A DNA stretch of 64,000 bases from Brevundimonas huaxiensis (GCF_014218725.1 NZ_JABBJE010000007.1:1-64000), one strand, 5' to 3'; counted from the first letter of the stretch, positions 1-8,295 are shown. Numbers and translations are program-made. Notes: a model not told the origin generated them from the letters alone.

Positions 1-89
1 CTGCTCTTCCGTGAATCTCGCTCGTTTCATTCCGTCCGTCCTTTCAAGGGCCGGACTCTAGCTCCGCGTGGAGGAAATTCTCAGGGGCA
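1..89 (-). mobile_element. End of an IS3-family-like insertion sequence, 5' start of orfA
   Basis: Reading leftward from an ATG at 30, the first ten codons give MKRARFTEEQ, the typical opening of the orfA (helix-turn-helix) transposase subunit of IS3-family elements of the IS407/IS511 type. A purine-rich AAGGACGGA ribosome binding site precedes it. The rest runs off the window. On this strand the element probably begins near 89 with TGCCCCTGAGAATTTCC, which has the form of an IS3-type terminal repeat. The terminus is inferred because the other end is not visible. Confidence 0.6.
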
Positions 90-105
90 CGTCAATCCGT
101 CCCAA

Positions 106-708
106 CTAACTCTCGGTTCCCGCCAAAGGCCCCTGGCGAGGCCAATCCGCCTTTTGGAAGGCCTTATCCAAGAACCCCGCGACCTTGGACCATTCCTCCC
201 CTGTACGTCCGGGCATTTCAGCCTTGGCCCGCACCTCGGCCAGCAGGAGTTCCCGATCGAGATATTCAGCCAGGCGAGCGTAGTCCTTGCGCCGTTCTGC
301 GACAGAGGCGACGGCGCGTTGGATCAGACCTTCGACATCGAGCGCGCCCTTCAGGCGGTTCGCCTTATCGGAGATCACCCGCGTATTTCCACGAACATAG
401 CCAAGGTTAGGACGGATGCGGTCCAGGGACGGCGAAAAGGGCGAGCGGCTCTCGCCGATGACGATCGGCACGCCCAATGCCGGGCAGACCGTGGGGACGA
501 TGACGTCGCTGACAGTCAAATTGAAGGGAAGACCACGACGGGCGGCGCGTTGACGTGCGCGGCTATGGAGCGCGACGGCCGGCCGCAAACGACGCTGGGC
601 CTTCAAGTAGGTGCGCATATAGGCCGCGTTGCACGAAGTGCAGGTCGACCGCTGAAGCCGATCGCCATGGATGATGCAGATGGCGTTGGGAGGATCGTAA
701 ATGGACAT
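106..708 (-). CDS. HNH / endonuclease VII-like protein
   Basis: A 200-residue protein. The N-terminus carries a CxxC pair (CTSCNAAY) next to a histidine (IIHGD), suggesting a small zinc-binding fold. The middle reads CPALGVPI, then SPSLDRIRPNLGY and VRGNTRVISDKANRLKG. That matches the layout of phage and mobile-element HNH nucleases of the endonuclease VII type, where an S-x-D-R-I core precedes a G-N-x-x-x-I-S element. I chose the ATG at 708, not 723, because AAGGAG lies six bases before it. It is divergent from the regulator at 773, and GANTC sites crowd the shared promoter. The cellular role is unknown; nuclease activity is inferred from the motif. Confidence 0.6.
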   Translation of the reverse strand: MSIYDPPNAICIIHGDRLQRSTCTSCNAAYMRTYLKAQRRLRPAVALHSRARQRAARRGLPFNLTVSDVIVPTVCPALGVPIVIGESRSPFSPSLDRIRPNLGYVRGNTRVISDKANRLKGALDVEGLIQRAVASVAERRKDYARLAEYLDRELLLAEVRAKAEMPGRTGEEWSKVAGFLDKAFQKADWPRQGPLAGTES

Positions 709-712
709 GTAA

Positions 713-772
713 GACTCCTTCATCAGAATGAGTCCACAAGCTCAAACTTGGTCTTAAGAGTCAAATTGAATC
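713..772. promoter_or_regulatory. Divergent promoter region with four GANTC sites
   Basis: The 60 bases between the HNH gene and the XRE regulator contain GANTC at 713, 730, 758 and 768. The last ends directly before the regulator's ATG. GANTC is the CcrM methylation site in Alphaproteobacteria. A promoter here is inferred from the divergent layout; no clear -35/-10 pair was identified. Confidence 0.4.
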
Positions 773-1099
773 ATGAGCACGCTCCGTATCAAGCCGGATA
801 GCCACCCGACCGGAGCGCAACTCCGAGCCGCGCGCGGACTGGTGAACATGTCCGTCCTGGACCTGGCGGAGCGCACCGGACTGGCGCCGAACACGATCAA
901 ACGGGCCGAGAGCGACAATGGACCTGCGCCGGTCAACGCAGCGAACGCCAAGCTGATGGTGGCAACGCTTCAAGCCCTGGGCGTCATCTTCATCCCAGCC
1001 CAGGACGACATGGGCTCCGGCGTGCGGTTAGCGTCGCCCGAGCAGCCTGCCTTGGCGCGTAGGCGGGCGGGTCGGAAGGTCCGAACCGCGCCCCCCTAA
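773..1099 (+). CDS. XRE-family helix-turn-helix regulator
   Basis: A 108-residue protein. Residues 16 to 60 (QLRAARGLVNMSVLDLAERT then APNTIKRAESD) form a Cro/C1-type helix-turn-helix: an LRAARG first helix, a turn, and a recognition helix ending in IKRAE. A short segment (ALGVIFIPA) often follows in stand-alone members of this group. The basic C-terminal tail may add DNA contacts. There is no strong Shine-Dalgarno; GAATC abuts the start codon. It is flanked by GAGTC-containing sequences on both sides, so it is the obvious candidate to bind them, but that is inference. It is not the direct neighbour of the broken hipA further along. Confidence 0.75.
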   Translation: MSTLRIKPDSHPTGAQLRAARGLVNMSVLDLAERTGLAPNTIKRAESDNGPAPVNAANAKLMVATLQALGVIFIPAQDDMGSGVRLASPEQPALARRRAGRKVRTAPP

Positions 1100-1101
1100 A
1101 A

Positions 1102-1551
1102 GGAGTCACGATACCCATCCATGGCGCTCAAACCCGTTCGCAGCCTGGATTCTGGAGTCACGATAGGTGTGAACGATGACTCACCGCCTGTTTTGTCGAG
1201 TCATGATTGCCCGGCTGTCATGACAGGGCGGCGCGCTGTCCGCAATCCATGGACACAGGACAGGTGTGCCGGAATGATACGCATTGTGGCGAGATTTACA
1301 GCGTCAGCGCAAAATCGCTGGAGTCATGATTGCCGGACGGGCGGTTTCGGGCGGGTATTGAAATCGTTGAGGATTTTTCCAGATCAGGGCGATTTTGGAG
1401 TCATGATTGCCGTTGTGCGCTGCAACATAATACTGGATTTTGGGTCGGTCGTTGGGGCTGAAACGGAGTCACGATTGCCGAAGCCATTGTAGTTGCTGAG
1501 GATTTTTGGGCGTCGATCGGTGTGAGTCACGTTAGCCACCAACGATGACTC
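1102..1551. repeat. Array of GAGTCA(C/T)GAT repeats (GANTC-containing)
   Basis: GAGTCACGAT or GAGTCATGAT occurs on the + strand at 1103, 1155, 1198, 1321, 1398 and 1466, with a variant (GAGTCACGTT) at 1524. Most are extended to GGAGTCAYGATTGCC. Inverted copies containing CGATGACTC start at 1174 and 1543. A second motif, TGAGGATTTTT, occurs at about 1368 and 1497. No convincing gene occupies this stretch. Spacing is irregular (43 to 123 bases between successive direct copies), so it is not a CRISPR. It resembles an iteron or operator cluster. Confidence 0.7.
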
Positions 1552-1563
1552 TAATCGCCTCAT

Positions 1564-1608
1564 GAGGGGCCGGCTGGGGCTGGGAGGTTCACCCCCAGCC
1601 GGCCCCTC
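1564..1608. other. 16-bp perfect GC-rich stem-loop
   Basis: The arm GAGGGGCCGGCTGGGG at 1564-1579 is exactly complementary to 1593-1608, leaving a 13-base loop. No T-run follows on either strand, so it is not a standard intrinsic terminator. It sits between the GAGTC array and the 3' end of the hsdR fragment. The bases from 1609 to 1701 show nothing else recognisable. Confidence 0.7.
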
Positions 1609-1701
1609 CGCGCGCGCATGGACCGCAGGTTCGCCGGCGGCGAGGCTGGAGGGATTACAATGCCCCTTGGTCGGGGGTTGCCGAGCAGTTTGGGGGGGCG
1701 T

Positions 1702-3385
1702 TCAAGCCGCTTCTCGCAGGAGGGTTTCCGCCTGCGCCAGCACCGTCTGAACCGCTAGGTCCGACAGGTCCGGCGGGTAGCCGAACTCGCGAAGGATGCG
1801 TTTCACCAACCGGCGCATATTGGCCCGCGCGCTCTCGCGGTGGTGCCAATCGACGGTGACGTTGCTGCGCAGATCGGTGACGAGGCGCGCCGCGATGATC
1901 CGGAGTTGCTCACTCCCCAGCACCTCGACCGCCCGCTCGTGTTCGGCAAGGGCGTCGTAGAAGGCCAGTTCCTCTGGCGACAGGCCACTGTCCTCGCCGC
2001 GTGCGTGAGCGGCTTTGAGGTCCTTGGCTAGGCCGATCAACTCCTGGATCATCTCCAGCGCCGAGATCGCTCCGGCGTGATAGCGGGCCACGGCGTCCTC
2101 AAGCCGCTGCGAGAAGGCTCGGCTCTCGACAACGTTGGTCCGTTCGTGGCCCTTAATTTCGCCGGCCAACAGCTTCTTGAGCGCCTCCAGAGCCAGGTTC
2201 TTCTTCTCCATCCCCGCCACTTCCAGCAGGAACTCGTCCGACAGGATGGAGATGTCGGGCGACTGCATTCCGGCCGCCTGGAGGATGTCGACGATCTCGG
2301 CGGACGCGACAGCGCGGTCGATCAACTGCTGGACCGCAAGCTGTTTGTCCGCCGCGCTCAGTTTGCCGGTCGTCGTGCTCTTGACCATGCAGGCGCGGAT
2401 CGCCTGGAAGAAGCCGATCTCGTCCTTGATTTCGCGCGCGGGGTCGCTCGCCGCCGCCAGGGCGTAGGCCTTGCCCAACTCCAACACGAGATCCTGAAAG
2501 CGCCGATGGGCGCGCTTCTTGTCCTCCGGCGTCTTAGCCTTGGCGGCTTCCGCCTCACCCCACTTCAGGGCCCAGTCATAGGCGCCAGCGAGGCACTTCA
2601 GACGCTCTTGCGGGGACGCCGAAATGCCAGAATGGTAGTCGAAGCCATGGAAGATTTCGCGGATGATCTCATATCGCTCCAGAAGCGCGGCGACGGCCGC
2701 ATCCTCGTCGATCCCGGTCTTGTCCCGATCCGATTGGGTGTATTGGCCCAGCGCCGCCTTCAGGTTCTGGGCGATGCCGATGTAGTCCACCACAAGGCCG
2801 CCGGGCTTGTCGCGGAACACCCGGTTCACCCGCGCGATGGCCTGCATCAGGCCGTGTCCACGCATCGGCTTGTCGATATACATCGTCGTCATGCAGGGGG
2901 CGTCGAAGCCGGTGAGCCACATGTCCCGGACGAGGACCAGCTTCAGGGGGTCGTTCGGATCGCGCGCACGCTTCGCGAGATCGTCGCGGCGCTTCTTGCT
3001 TCCGATGTGCTTCTGCCAGCCTATCGGATCGGAGGCCGCCCCGGTTATGACGATCTTGATCGCGCCTTCGGCATCGCTGTCCGAGTGCCAGGTCGGCCTC
3101 AGGGCGATGATCTCGTCATACAGATCGACACAGATGCGCCGGCTCATGCACACGGCCATCGCCTTGCCCGCCATCGCCTCGGTGCGCGCCTCCAGGTGTT
3201 GCACGAGGTCGGCGGCGATCTGCTTCAGGCGGACGCGTGAGCCGACCAACGCCTCGATGGTGGACCATTTGGCCTTGGCCTTTTCGGCCTCGGTCAGGGT
3301 TTCGTCCTCGACCAGCGCCTCGATCTCGGCATCGATCTTTGGCTTCTCGTCCTCGTCCAAATCGATGCGCGCCAGCCGGCTCGCT
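1702..3385 (-). pseudogene. hsdR: Type I restriction enzyme HsdR, C-terminal part only
   Basis: About 550 codons of the motor subunit of a type I restriction-modification system. Conserved pieces are [20 protein letters not shown], the helicase motif V region ([13 protein letters not shown]) and motif VI ([20 protein letters not shown]), followed by the long helical C-terminal domain ending normally at 1702. The N-terminal nuclease domain and the Walker A and DEAD motifs are absent: upstream of about 3,370 the sequence changes to hipA remnants. A TTG at 3360 can open the frame, but the product would lack catalytic parts. No hsdM or hsdS is present, so this is a dead fragment. Confidence 0.85.
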
Positions 3386-3985
3386 GACCCCCGTTTCGTG
3401 CGCGATCGCTGACCATTCGCTCGTCACCACCTGCTCCACCTCGTCCACCACGGCGGCGGCCTAATCAGGGGCAGCAGGAACCGCCCGCTTTCGCTGAGCA
3501 GGTTCGCGGCATTGGCGAAGCGGCCCTGGTCGCCGCAGGCCATGGCCAGGTCGCGTCGGTCTTCGCTGACTGACGGGGTGGGAGAGAGCTCACAGGCCGG
3601 TGACTGGAGCCAGTCCGGAGGTGCGATGGCGGCATGGTTGCGGAAGTGGCCTGCTCCATGCGCGCCATGTTCCAGCGGTCGTCGGATCGATCGAAAGTGG
3701 CTAACCACACGACGCCGTCGTGCTCGACCAGGCCGGGTCCGCCCATGGAGGTGCCCAGCAGCAGTTCCTCGACCGTCTCCGCGTCCTTGAGGCATGGTAG
3801 GCGATCAGGGCGTCGGGCAGCGCCTGAAGCTTCTCAAGGTCCCACGTCTTGTTGAAATCGGGGATGGGCGAGAGCGCGCGACGCCCAGACCGAAAGCGAG
3901 GGCTCCCGCGCGGTCCTCGGGCGAATGCAGCAGCTATCCGTGCTCATCGCAGCCGATGCGTCGACGATCTGACACGATCCCGCTC
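3386..3985 (-). pseudogene. Decayed HipA-like toxin kinase
   Basis: Fragments in several frames match HipA-family kinases in order. DFNKTWDLEKLQALPDALIA is followed after a one-base deletion near 3,790 by ETVEELLLGTSMGG and then VVWLATFDRSDDRWNMARME. A large part is missing, then come RRDLAMACGDQGRFANAANL and [14 protein letters not shown] near the end. There is an in-frame stop near 3,936, at least two frame changes, and loss of the N-terminus and of the central catalytic region. No hipB antitoxin gene is adjacent. The 3' end runs straight into the truncated hsdR. Confidence 0.7.
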
Positions 3986-4607
3986 ATGAATACGCCTGCT
4001 CCTCATGCGACGAACCCAGTCCTGCCATGGCGCGGAAGAAGCCGACGAGCATCTCGGCGCGCGGCATGGCGCCTTCGACATCGCCCTGCACCGCCAGTCC
4101 CATCCAGAGCGCGTAAAGACCGATACCGGTCTGCATCGGCGGCAAGGTCGGACGAAGTGCGAAGCGTTGCGTCAGATCGGCGACGAGCTCACCGAACATC
4201 CGATAGCAGGCCGCCTTGCCCTCCCGGTGCCGCTCGGCGAAAGCCGGATCGCGCCGGGCGTGGAGCTGCAATTCGATCGAGAGCAGTGACCATTGTGCCT
4301 CGTCGGCCAACTTCGCGAGCCGCGCGGCCAGCACCTGCAGCGTCGCCTCGATATCGTCGCCGGAGCAGTGCGCGACCAGGTCGCGAAGCAGCGTGACCTC
4401 GTCCTGGATATGGCTTTGCAGGATCTCGACCAGCAGATCATCCTTGCTGGCGAAGTTCGAGTAGAAGGCGCCCTGCGAATGCCCTGCGGCGCTGCAGATG
4501 TTGCGAATCGACATCGCAGCGACCCCCTCCTCGATAATCGAGGAATGCGCGGCCGCGATCAGCCGGTCCCGCGTCTGGCGCTGCGTGTCCTTGCGCGTAA
4601 GCGGCAT
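3984..4607 (-). CDS. TetR-family transcriptional regulator
   Basis: A 207-residue repressor. The N-terminal TetR helix-turn-helix spans roughly residues 8 to 55 (RDRLIAAAHSSIIEEG, then MSIRNICSAAGHSQGAFYSN, then FASKDDLL). A helical ligand-binding domain follows and ends in GLYALWMGLAVQGDVEG. The ATG at 4607 was chosen because GGAG lies nine bases before it; an upstream ATG at 4664 lacks such a site. It is divergent from the catalase-like gene at 4763, with CGAAATC repeats between them, so it probably controls the peroxidase cassette. The inducer is unknown. Confidence 0.88.
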   Translation of the reverse strand: MPLTRKDTQRQTRDRLIAAAHSSIIEEGVAAMSIRNICSAAGHSQGAFYSNFASKDDLLVEILQSHIQDEVTLLRDLVAHCSGDDIEATLQVLAARLAKLADEAQWSLLSIELQLHARRDPAFAERHREGKAACYRMFGELVADLTQRFALRPTLPPMQTGIGLYALWMGLAVQGDVEGAMPRAEMLVGFFRAMAGLGSSHEEQAYS

Positions 4608-4678
4608 GGGTTCATTCTCCAACCAACGGGTGAGACGTGCGAAACCTTTTCGGAGGTTCCGCATTTTCAGTGAAACCA

Positions 4679-4743
4679 GATATCAACTGATATCCGAAAT
4701 CAACGGCGATTTCGTCCCGAAATCGTTCCTGGGCAACGAAATC
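4679..4743. promoter_or_regulatory. Candidate TetR operator cluster
   Basis: GATATC-AACT-GATATC lies at 4679-4694. CGAAATC occurs at 4695, 4718 and 4737, and inverted (GATTTCG) at 4708, so 4695-4714 is an inverted repeat. All lie between the divergent TetR and catalase-like starts. The operator role is inferred from position and symmetry. Confidence 0.5.
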
Positions 4744-4762
4744 TCACTGTGAAGGAGCGCTC

Positions 4763-5851
4763 TTGGCTCAAACTTACATTGACTATTCCCCGGACGTGGA
4801 GGTTCTCGGCGAGGACGAAGAGCGGCTGACCGCCGAGATCCTCGAAATCATGGCCACCACCAACCGGCGGGCCTTCGAGCGGCATCGCCACGCCGTGCGC
4901 GACGCCCATGCCAAAAGCCATGGGTTCCTGAAGGGCGAACTGATCGTTCACGAACTGCCCTCGCATCTGAGCCAGGGCTTGTTCGCCCGACCCGCCAACT
5001 ATCCGGTGGTGATCCGCCTCTCTTCGGCGCCGGGCGACATCCACTCCGATACCATTCCCGCGCCGCGTGGCATGGCGATCAAGGTGATCGGTGTCGATGG
5101 CGAGCGGCTTCTCCCCGAAGACCAGGGCCACAACCAGGATTTCCTGCTCGTCAACATCCCGACCTTGAGCTTCGGCACGATCGGTAAATATCGCCAGCTC
5201 ATCAGCCTTCTGGAGAAGAATGCCGATAACCCGGCCTTTCTCCAGCGAGCGATGGCTGGGGTCGCGCGCGGCGTGGAGGCGGCAGTCGAAGCGGTCGGCG
5301 TCGAACCCGGCGCCACGCTGCGCGGGCTCGCTCGCGACAATAACCATCTGCTGGGCGAAACCTATCATTCGATGGCGGCGATCCGCTTCGGCGACCATAT
5401 CGCCAAGATCAGTGCCGCGCCGTTCTCCGACAACGTCCGTGCACTGACCGGCAAGGATGTCGGCGCGGTTGAGGATTCCACCATGCGCGATCTGGTGGTT
5501 GAACATTTCCGCGAGCAAGGCGCAGAGTATCAGCTCCGTGCTCAGCTCTGTGCCGATCTCGACAGGATGCCGGTCGAGGACGCCGCCGTGCTCTGGCCGG
5601 AAGACCTTTCGCCGCACCAGCCGATCGCGACCCTGCGCATCCCGCCACAGGAGGCCTATTCGCCGGCGCGGCGCGTCTACGGCGATGATGTGCTGTCGTT
5701 CAATCCCTGGCACGGTATCCGCGATCATCAGCCACTCGGCTCGATCATGCGCGTGCGCATCGCCGCCTATGAACGATCCACCCGCTACCGCCACGAAATG
5801 AACGCGCAACCGCGCGTCGAGCCGGCGAGCATCGACGTCATTCCGGACTGA
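4763..5851 (+). CDS. Catalase-like haem protein (y4iL/SrpA-like)
   Basis: A 362-residue member of the catalase-fold family, shorter than the roughly 480 residues of true monofunctional catalases. Visible family features are RDAHAKSHG (distal-side His near residue 49), YPVVIRLSSAPGD, APRGMAIKVIG, GHNQDFLLVN and the C-terminal NPWHGIRDHQPLGS followed by RVRIAAYE. Such proteins may act as organic-peroxide-using haem enzymes, not efficient catalases. Translation starts at TTG 4763 behind AAGGAG; no in-frame ATG fits. It is the first gene of a run with the two genes that follow. Confidence 0.85.
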   Translation: MAQTYIDYSPDVEVLGEDEERLTAEILEIMATTNRRAFERHRHAVRDAHAKSHGFLKGELIVHELPSHLSQGLFARPANYPVVIRLSSAPGDIHSDTIPAPRGMAIKVIGVDGERLLPEDQGHNQDFLLVNIPTLSFGTIGKYRQLISLLEKNADNPAFLQRAMAGVARGVEAAVEAVGVEPGATLRGLARDNNHLLGETYHSMAAIRFGDHIAKISAAPFSDNVRALTGKDVGAVEDSTMRDLVVEHFREQGAEYQLRAQLCADLDRMPVEDAAVLWPEDLSPHQPIATLRIPPQEAYSPARRVYGDDVLSFNPWHGIRDHQPLGSIMRVRIAAYERSTRYRHEMNAQPRVEPASIDVIPD

Positions 5852-5891
5852 CGATCCGATCGTCACACGCAATCACGAAAGGAGGCCAGCC

Positions 5892-6503
5892 ATGGCCGAG
5901 ACCGAAGAAACCCCGCAGATCGATGATACCCGCTTGCAGGCCATCCGCCGCCGCATCGAGGAAGTGGTTGGCGATGCGCCACAGCTCGCCAAGCTCGCCC
6001 TCGAGCAGATGGTGACGAAGCATAATCCCGACCTCAAGGGCACAGCAGGCTCGGCCGGTCGCGTCGGCGCGCAGTCCGGCAATGTCTCCGAGCTCACCGC
6101 CATCGCCAACCTCAAGCCCGGCGGCGCGGATCGGCTGAAACGCATATTCGGGCTGGTGAACGGCAATTTCGACGGGGCGCAGAAGGTCGGCACGCTGCAC
6201 AACATGCGGTTCGTGTTCTTCGACAACGACACCCGCATCCTGTTCGCCACCGCCTATGACGGCGACTGGGACACCTATATCAACGACTTCGCCACCAAGA
6301 TCCCCGATCTGATGGACCTGATCTTCGCCTCAGTCGAGGGCTGGCCGGGCATCGCCAGCCCCGAGGTCAAGGACTTCATCGCCGAGCATCAGATCACCGC
6401 CGCCGGCTGGTTCGTCGCCAATCCGCAGGTCACCGTCGTCGATGTGCGCCGGCTCCAACGGCTCGAACATGCCGTCAACGAATTCCTGGACAAGGTGGGC
6501 TGA
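5892..6503 (+). CDS. Unknown protein of the peroxidase cassette
   Basis: A 203-residue protein with a strong AAAGGAGG site before its ATG. It has no signal peptide. A charged helical N-terminus leads to a conserved-looking core, LHNMRFVFFDNDTRILFATA followed by YDGDWDTYINDF and later EGWPGIASP. The alternation suggests a ferredoxin-like alpha/beta barrel, related in style to segments found with DyP peroxidases, but I cannot assign a function. It lies 40 bases after the catalase-like gene and ends three bases before the DyP peroxidase gene. It is therefore probably co-transcribed and may be a partner or accessory subunit. Confidence 0.7.
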   Translation: MAETEETPQIDDTRLQAIRRRIEEVVGDAPQLAKLALEQMVTKHNPDLKGTAGSAGRVGAQSGNVSELTAIANLKPGGADRLKRIFGLVNGNFDGAQKVGTLHNMRFVFFDNDTRILFATAYDGDWDTYINDFATKIPDLMDLIFASVEGWPGIASPEVKDFIAEHQITAAGWFVANPQVTVVDVRRLQRLEHAVNEFLDKVG

Positions 6504-6506
6504 GCC

Positions 6507-7880
6507 ATGGCGATCCTTCAGAAACTAAAAGAACACTTCTCGCGGGGTAGCGTCACGCTCGACCTGCAGGACATCCAGGCGCTGATCCTCAGAAGCCGGC
6601 CGGAACCCTATGTCGGCGTTCACGCCATGCTCCATTTCGACGAGGCCGCGGGAGCCCGCAATCTTCTCGGCCGGCTGGCACCGCATATCGCTTCGGCCGA
6701 AAATTGGAGCGAGGATCTCGATTTCTGGATCGGCGCTGCGCTCAGCTTCGAGGGTCTGAAGGCGCTCGGCGTTCCCGACGCCCAGCTCAAGACCTTTCCG
6801 CTCCCGTTCCAGCAGGGCATGGCCGCACGCGCGGAGCAGCTTCGCGACTTCGGACCCAACGCGCCGGAAAACTGGGAAGACGCGTTCAAGCCGGGCAACT
6901 GCCATCTCGCGCTGACCATCTACGCGGTCGACGATGATGCGCTCGACAAGGCGCTGGCGACGGCGCGCACCGAACTCGACCGGAGCAGCGGCGTCACCTT
7001 GCTCGGCGAGCATCGCTTCGGCGCGCCGGACGGCGCGAAAAACCCGTTCGGTTTCCGGGATTCGATCTCCCAGCCCGCAGTGGAGGGCAGCGGCGTTGAT
7101 CCGCTGCCAGGCGAGGAGCGGCCGATCAAGGCCGGCGAATTCATCCTCGGCTATGAGAGCGAGAACGGCCAGCCGCTCGGCATGCCCGAGCCTGCGGTTC
7201 TCGGAAGGAACGGCACCTTCGTCGTAATGCGCAAGTATAACAGCCGGGTCGGTTGCTTCAACGCCTTCCTCAAGGCACATGGCGACACGCCGGAGGAACG
7301 CGAGCGCCTTGCCGCCAAGATGTTCGGGCGCTGGCGCTCCGGCGCACCCTTGACGCTGGCGCACGATCACGACGATCCCGACCTCGGCGCCGATCCGCAG
7401 CGCAACAACGACTTCACCTTCAAGGACGATCCCAAAGGCCGCGTCGTGCCGCTCGGCTGCCATATGCGACGGCTCAATCCCCGCGATTCCGAGTTGACGC
7501 TGCTCACCGACGTCAACATCCACCGCATCATTCGCCGTTCCTCGACCTTCGGGCCGGTTTATTCCGAGGATGTGGGGCCTGAGGACGATGCCAACGGCGA
7601 TCGCGGCCTGTTCTTCATCTTCATCAGCGCGCGTGCCTACGACACGATCGAGTTCATTCAGCAGGAGTGGATCAACCGAGGCAATTTCGTCGACCTTGGC
7701 GAAGAGCGCGATCCGATCGTTGGCTTGCATGAGGATGATGGCCGGTTCACGATCCCGCAGGCGCCGGCGCGCAAGCGCATCGACGGTGTGCAGACTTTCA
7801 ATGTCATGAAGGGCGGCGAATATCTGTTCATGCCAAGCCTGTCCGCGCTCAAATGGCTGGCGGCCGGGAGCTGGGGTTAG
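6507..7880 (+). CDS. DyP-type haem peroxidase
   Basis: A 457-residue dye-decolorizing-type peroxidase that oxidises substrates with hydrogen peroxide. The signature GFRDS is at about residues 182 to 186, with Asp185 as the distal acid. The proximal haem ligand is probably His319 in GCHMRRLNPRD, and the distal Arg lies in HRIIRRSSTFGP around 343-344. The C-terminus closes with FMPSLSALKWLAAGSWG. No Tat or Sec signal is visible, so it should be cytoplasmic. Its close spacing with the two preceding genes points to one transcript controlled by the divergent TetR gene. Confidence 0.93.
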   Translation: MAILQKLKEHFSRGSVTLDLQDIQALILRSRPEPYVGVHAMLHFDEAAGARNLLGRLAPHIASAENWSEDLDFWIGAALSFEGLKALGVPDAQLKTFPLPFQQGMAARAEQLRDFGPNAPENWEDAFKPGNCHLALTIYAVDDDALDKALATARTELDRSSGVTLLGEHRFGAPDGAKNPFGFRDSISQPAVEGSGVDPLPGEERPIKAGEFILGYESENGQPLGMPEPAVLGRNGTFVVMRKYNSRVGCFNAFLKAHGDTPEERERLAAKMFGRWRSGAPLTLAHDHDDPDLGADPQRNNDFTFKDDPKGRVVPLGCHMRRLNPRDSELTLLTDVNIHRIIRRSSTFGPVYSEDVGPEDDANGDRGLFFIFISARAYDTIEFIQQEWINRGNFVDLGEERDPIVGLHEDDGRFTIPQAPARKRIDGVQTFNVMKGGEYLFMPSLSALKWLAAGSWG

Positions 7881-8097
7881 GAACCCGCCGGTCAGTCGTT
7901 GGCCTTTGTGAAGATGAACGTGCAATTCATCAGGATCGCTGCGCTCGGCCTCACCATGATCTTTACCAGTCGCGTCTGGCCCGATCGGTAATCCTGACGT
8001 CTGCAAAAACTGCCTCTAACGCATGATCGGCGAGGACGCTTCGGTCATCCGGACCGCTTGAGCGCAGGCGTTTCGGATCCCGGGTGGCTTTTGCTCT

Positions 8098-8295
8098 TCA
8101 TAAGAGCTTGTCCTTCAGCAGCGTCTCAAGCCAATCGGCAAATACCTGCAGCCGGTGTGAAAGGTGCTGGCGGTGGGGATAGAGTAACGTCATAGGCATC
8201 AGCTCGGCTCGATGGCCGGGCATCACCTCGACCAATTCTCCCGCCTCAAGATGCTGTTTCACGTCATAGGCTGGGATCTGGATTGTGCAGCGGCG
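8098..8295 (-). pseudogene. LysR-family regulator, C-terminal remnant
   Basis: About 65 codons in one frame end at a TGA at 8098-8100 and read as the last part of a LysR effector-binding domain: IPAYDVKQHLEAGELVEVMP, then LLYPHRQHLSHRLQVFADWL. The remainder of the gene, including the helix-turn-helix, is missing because the sequence switches to an IS21-type end at about 8,300. The 217 bases before it (7881-8097) hold no recognisable gene. Confidence 0.75.

Noticed and set aside
1121..1492. A 123-codon plus-strand frame through the GAGTC repeats
   Set aside because: The repeats are read in different frames along it, its composition is not protein-like, and no ribosome site fits.
1102..1551. 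CRISPR array
   Set aside because: Repeat units are short, the spacing is irregular, some copies are inverted, and no cas genes are nearby.
2077..3240. A 387-codon plus-strand frame
   Set aside because: It is the antisense shadow of the hsdR fragment, common in GC-rich DNA.
6525..8006. A 493-codon minus-strand frame
   Set aside because: It is antisense to the DyP peroxidase gene, which has clear family motifs.
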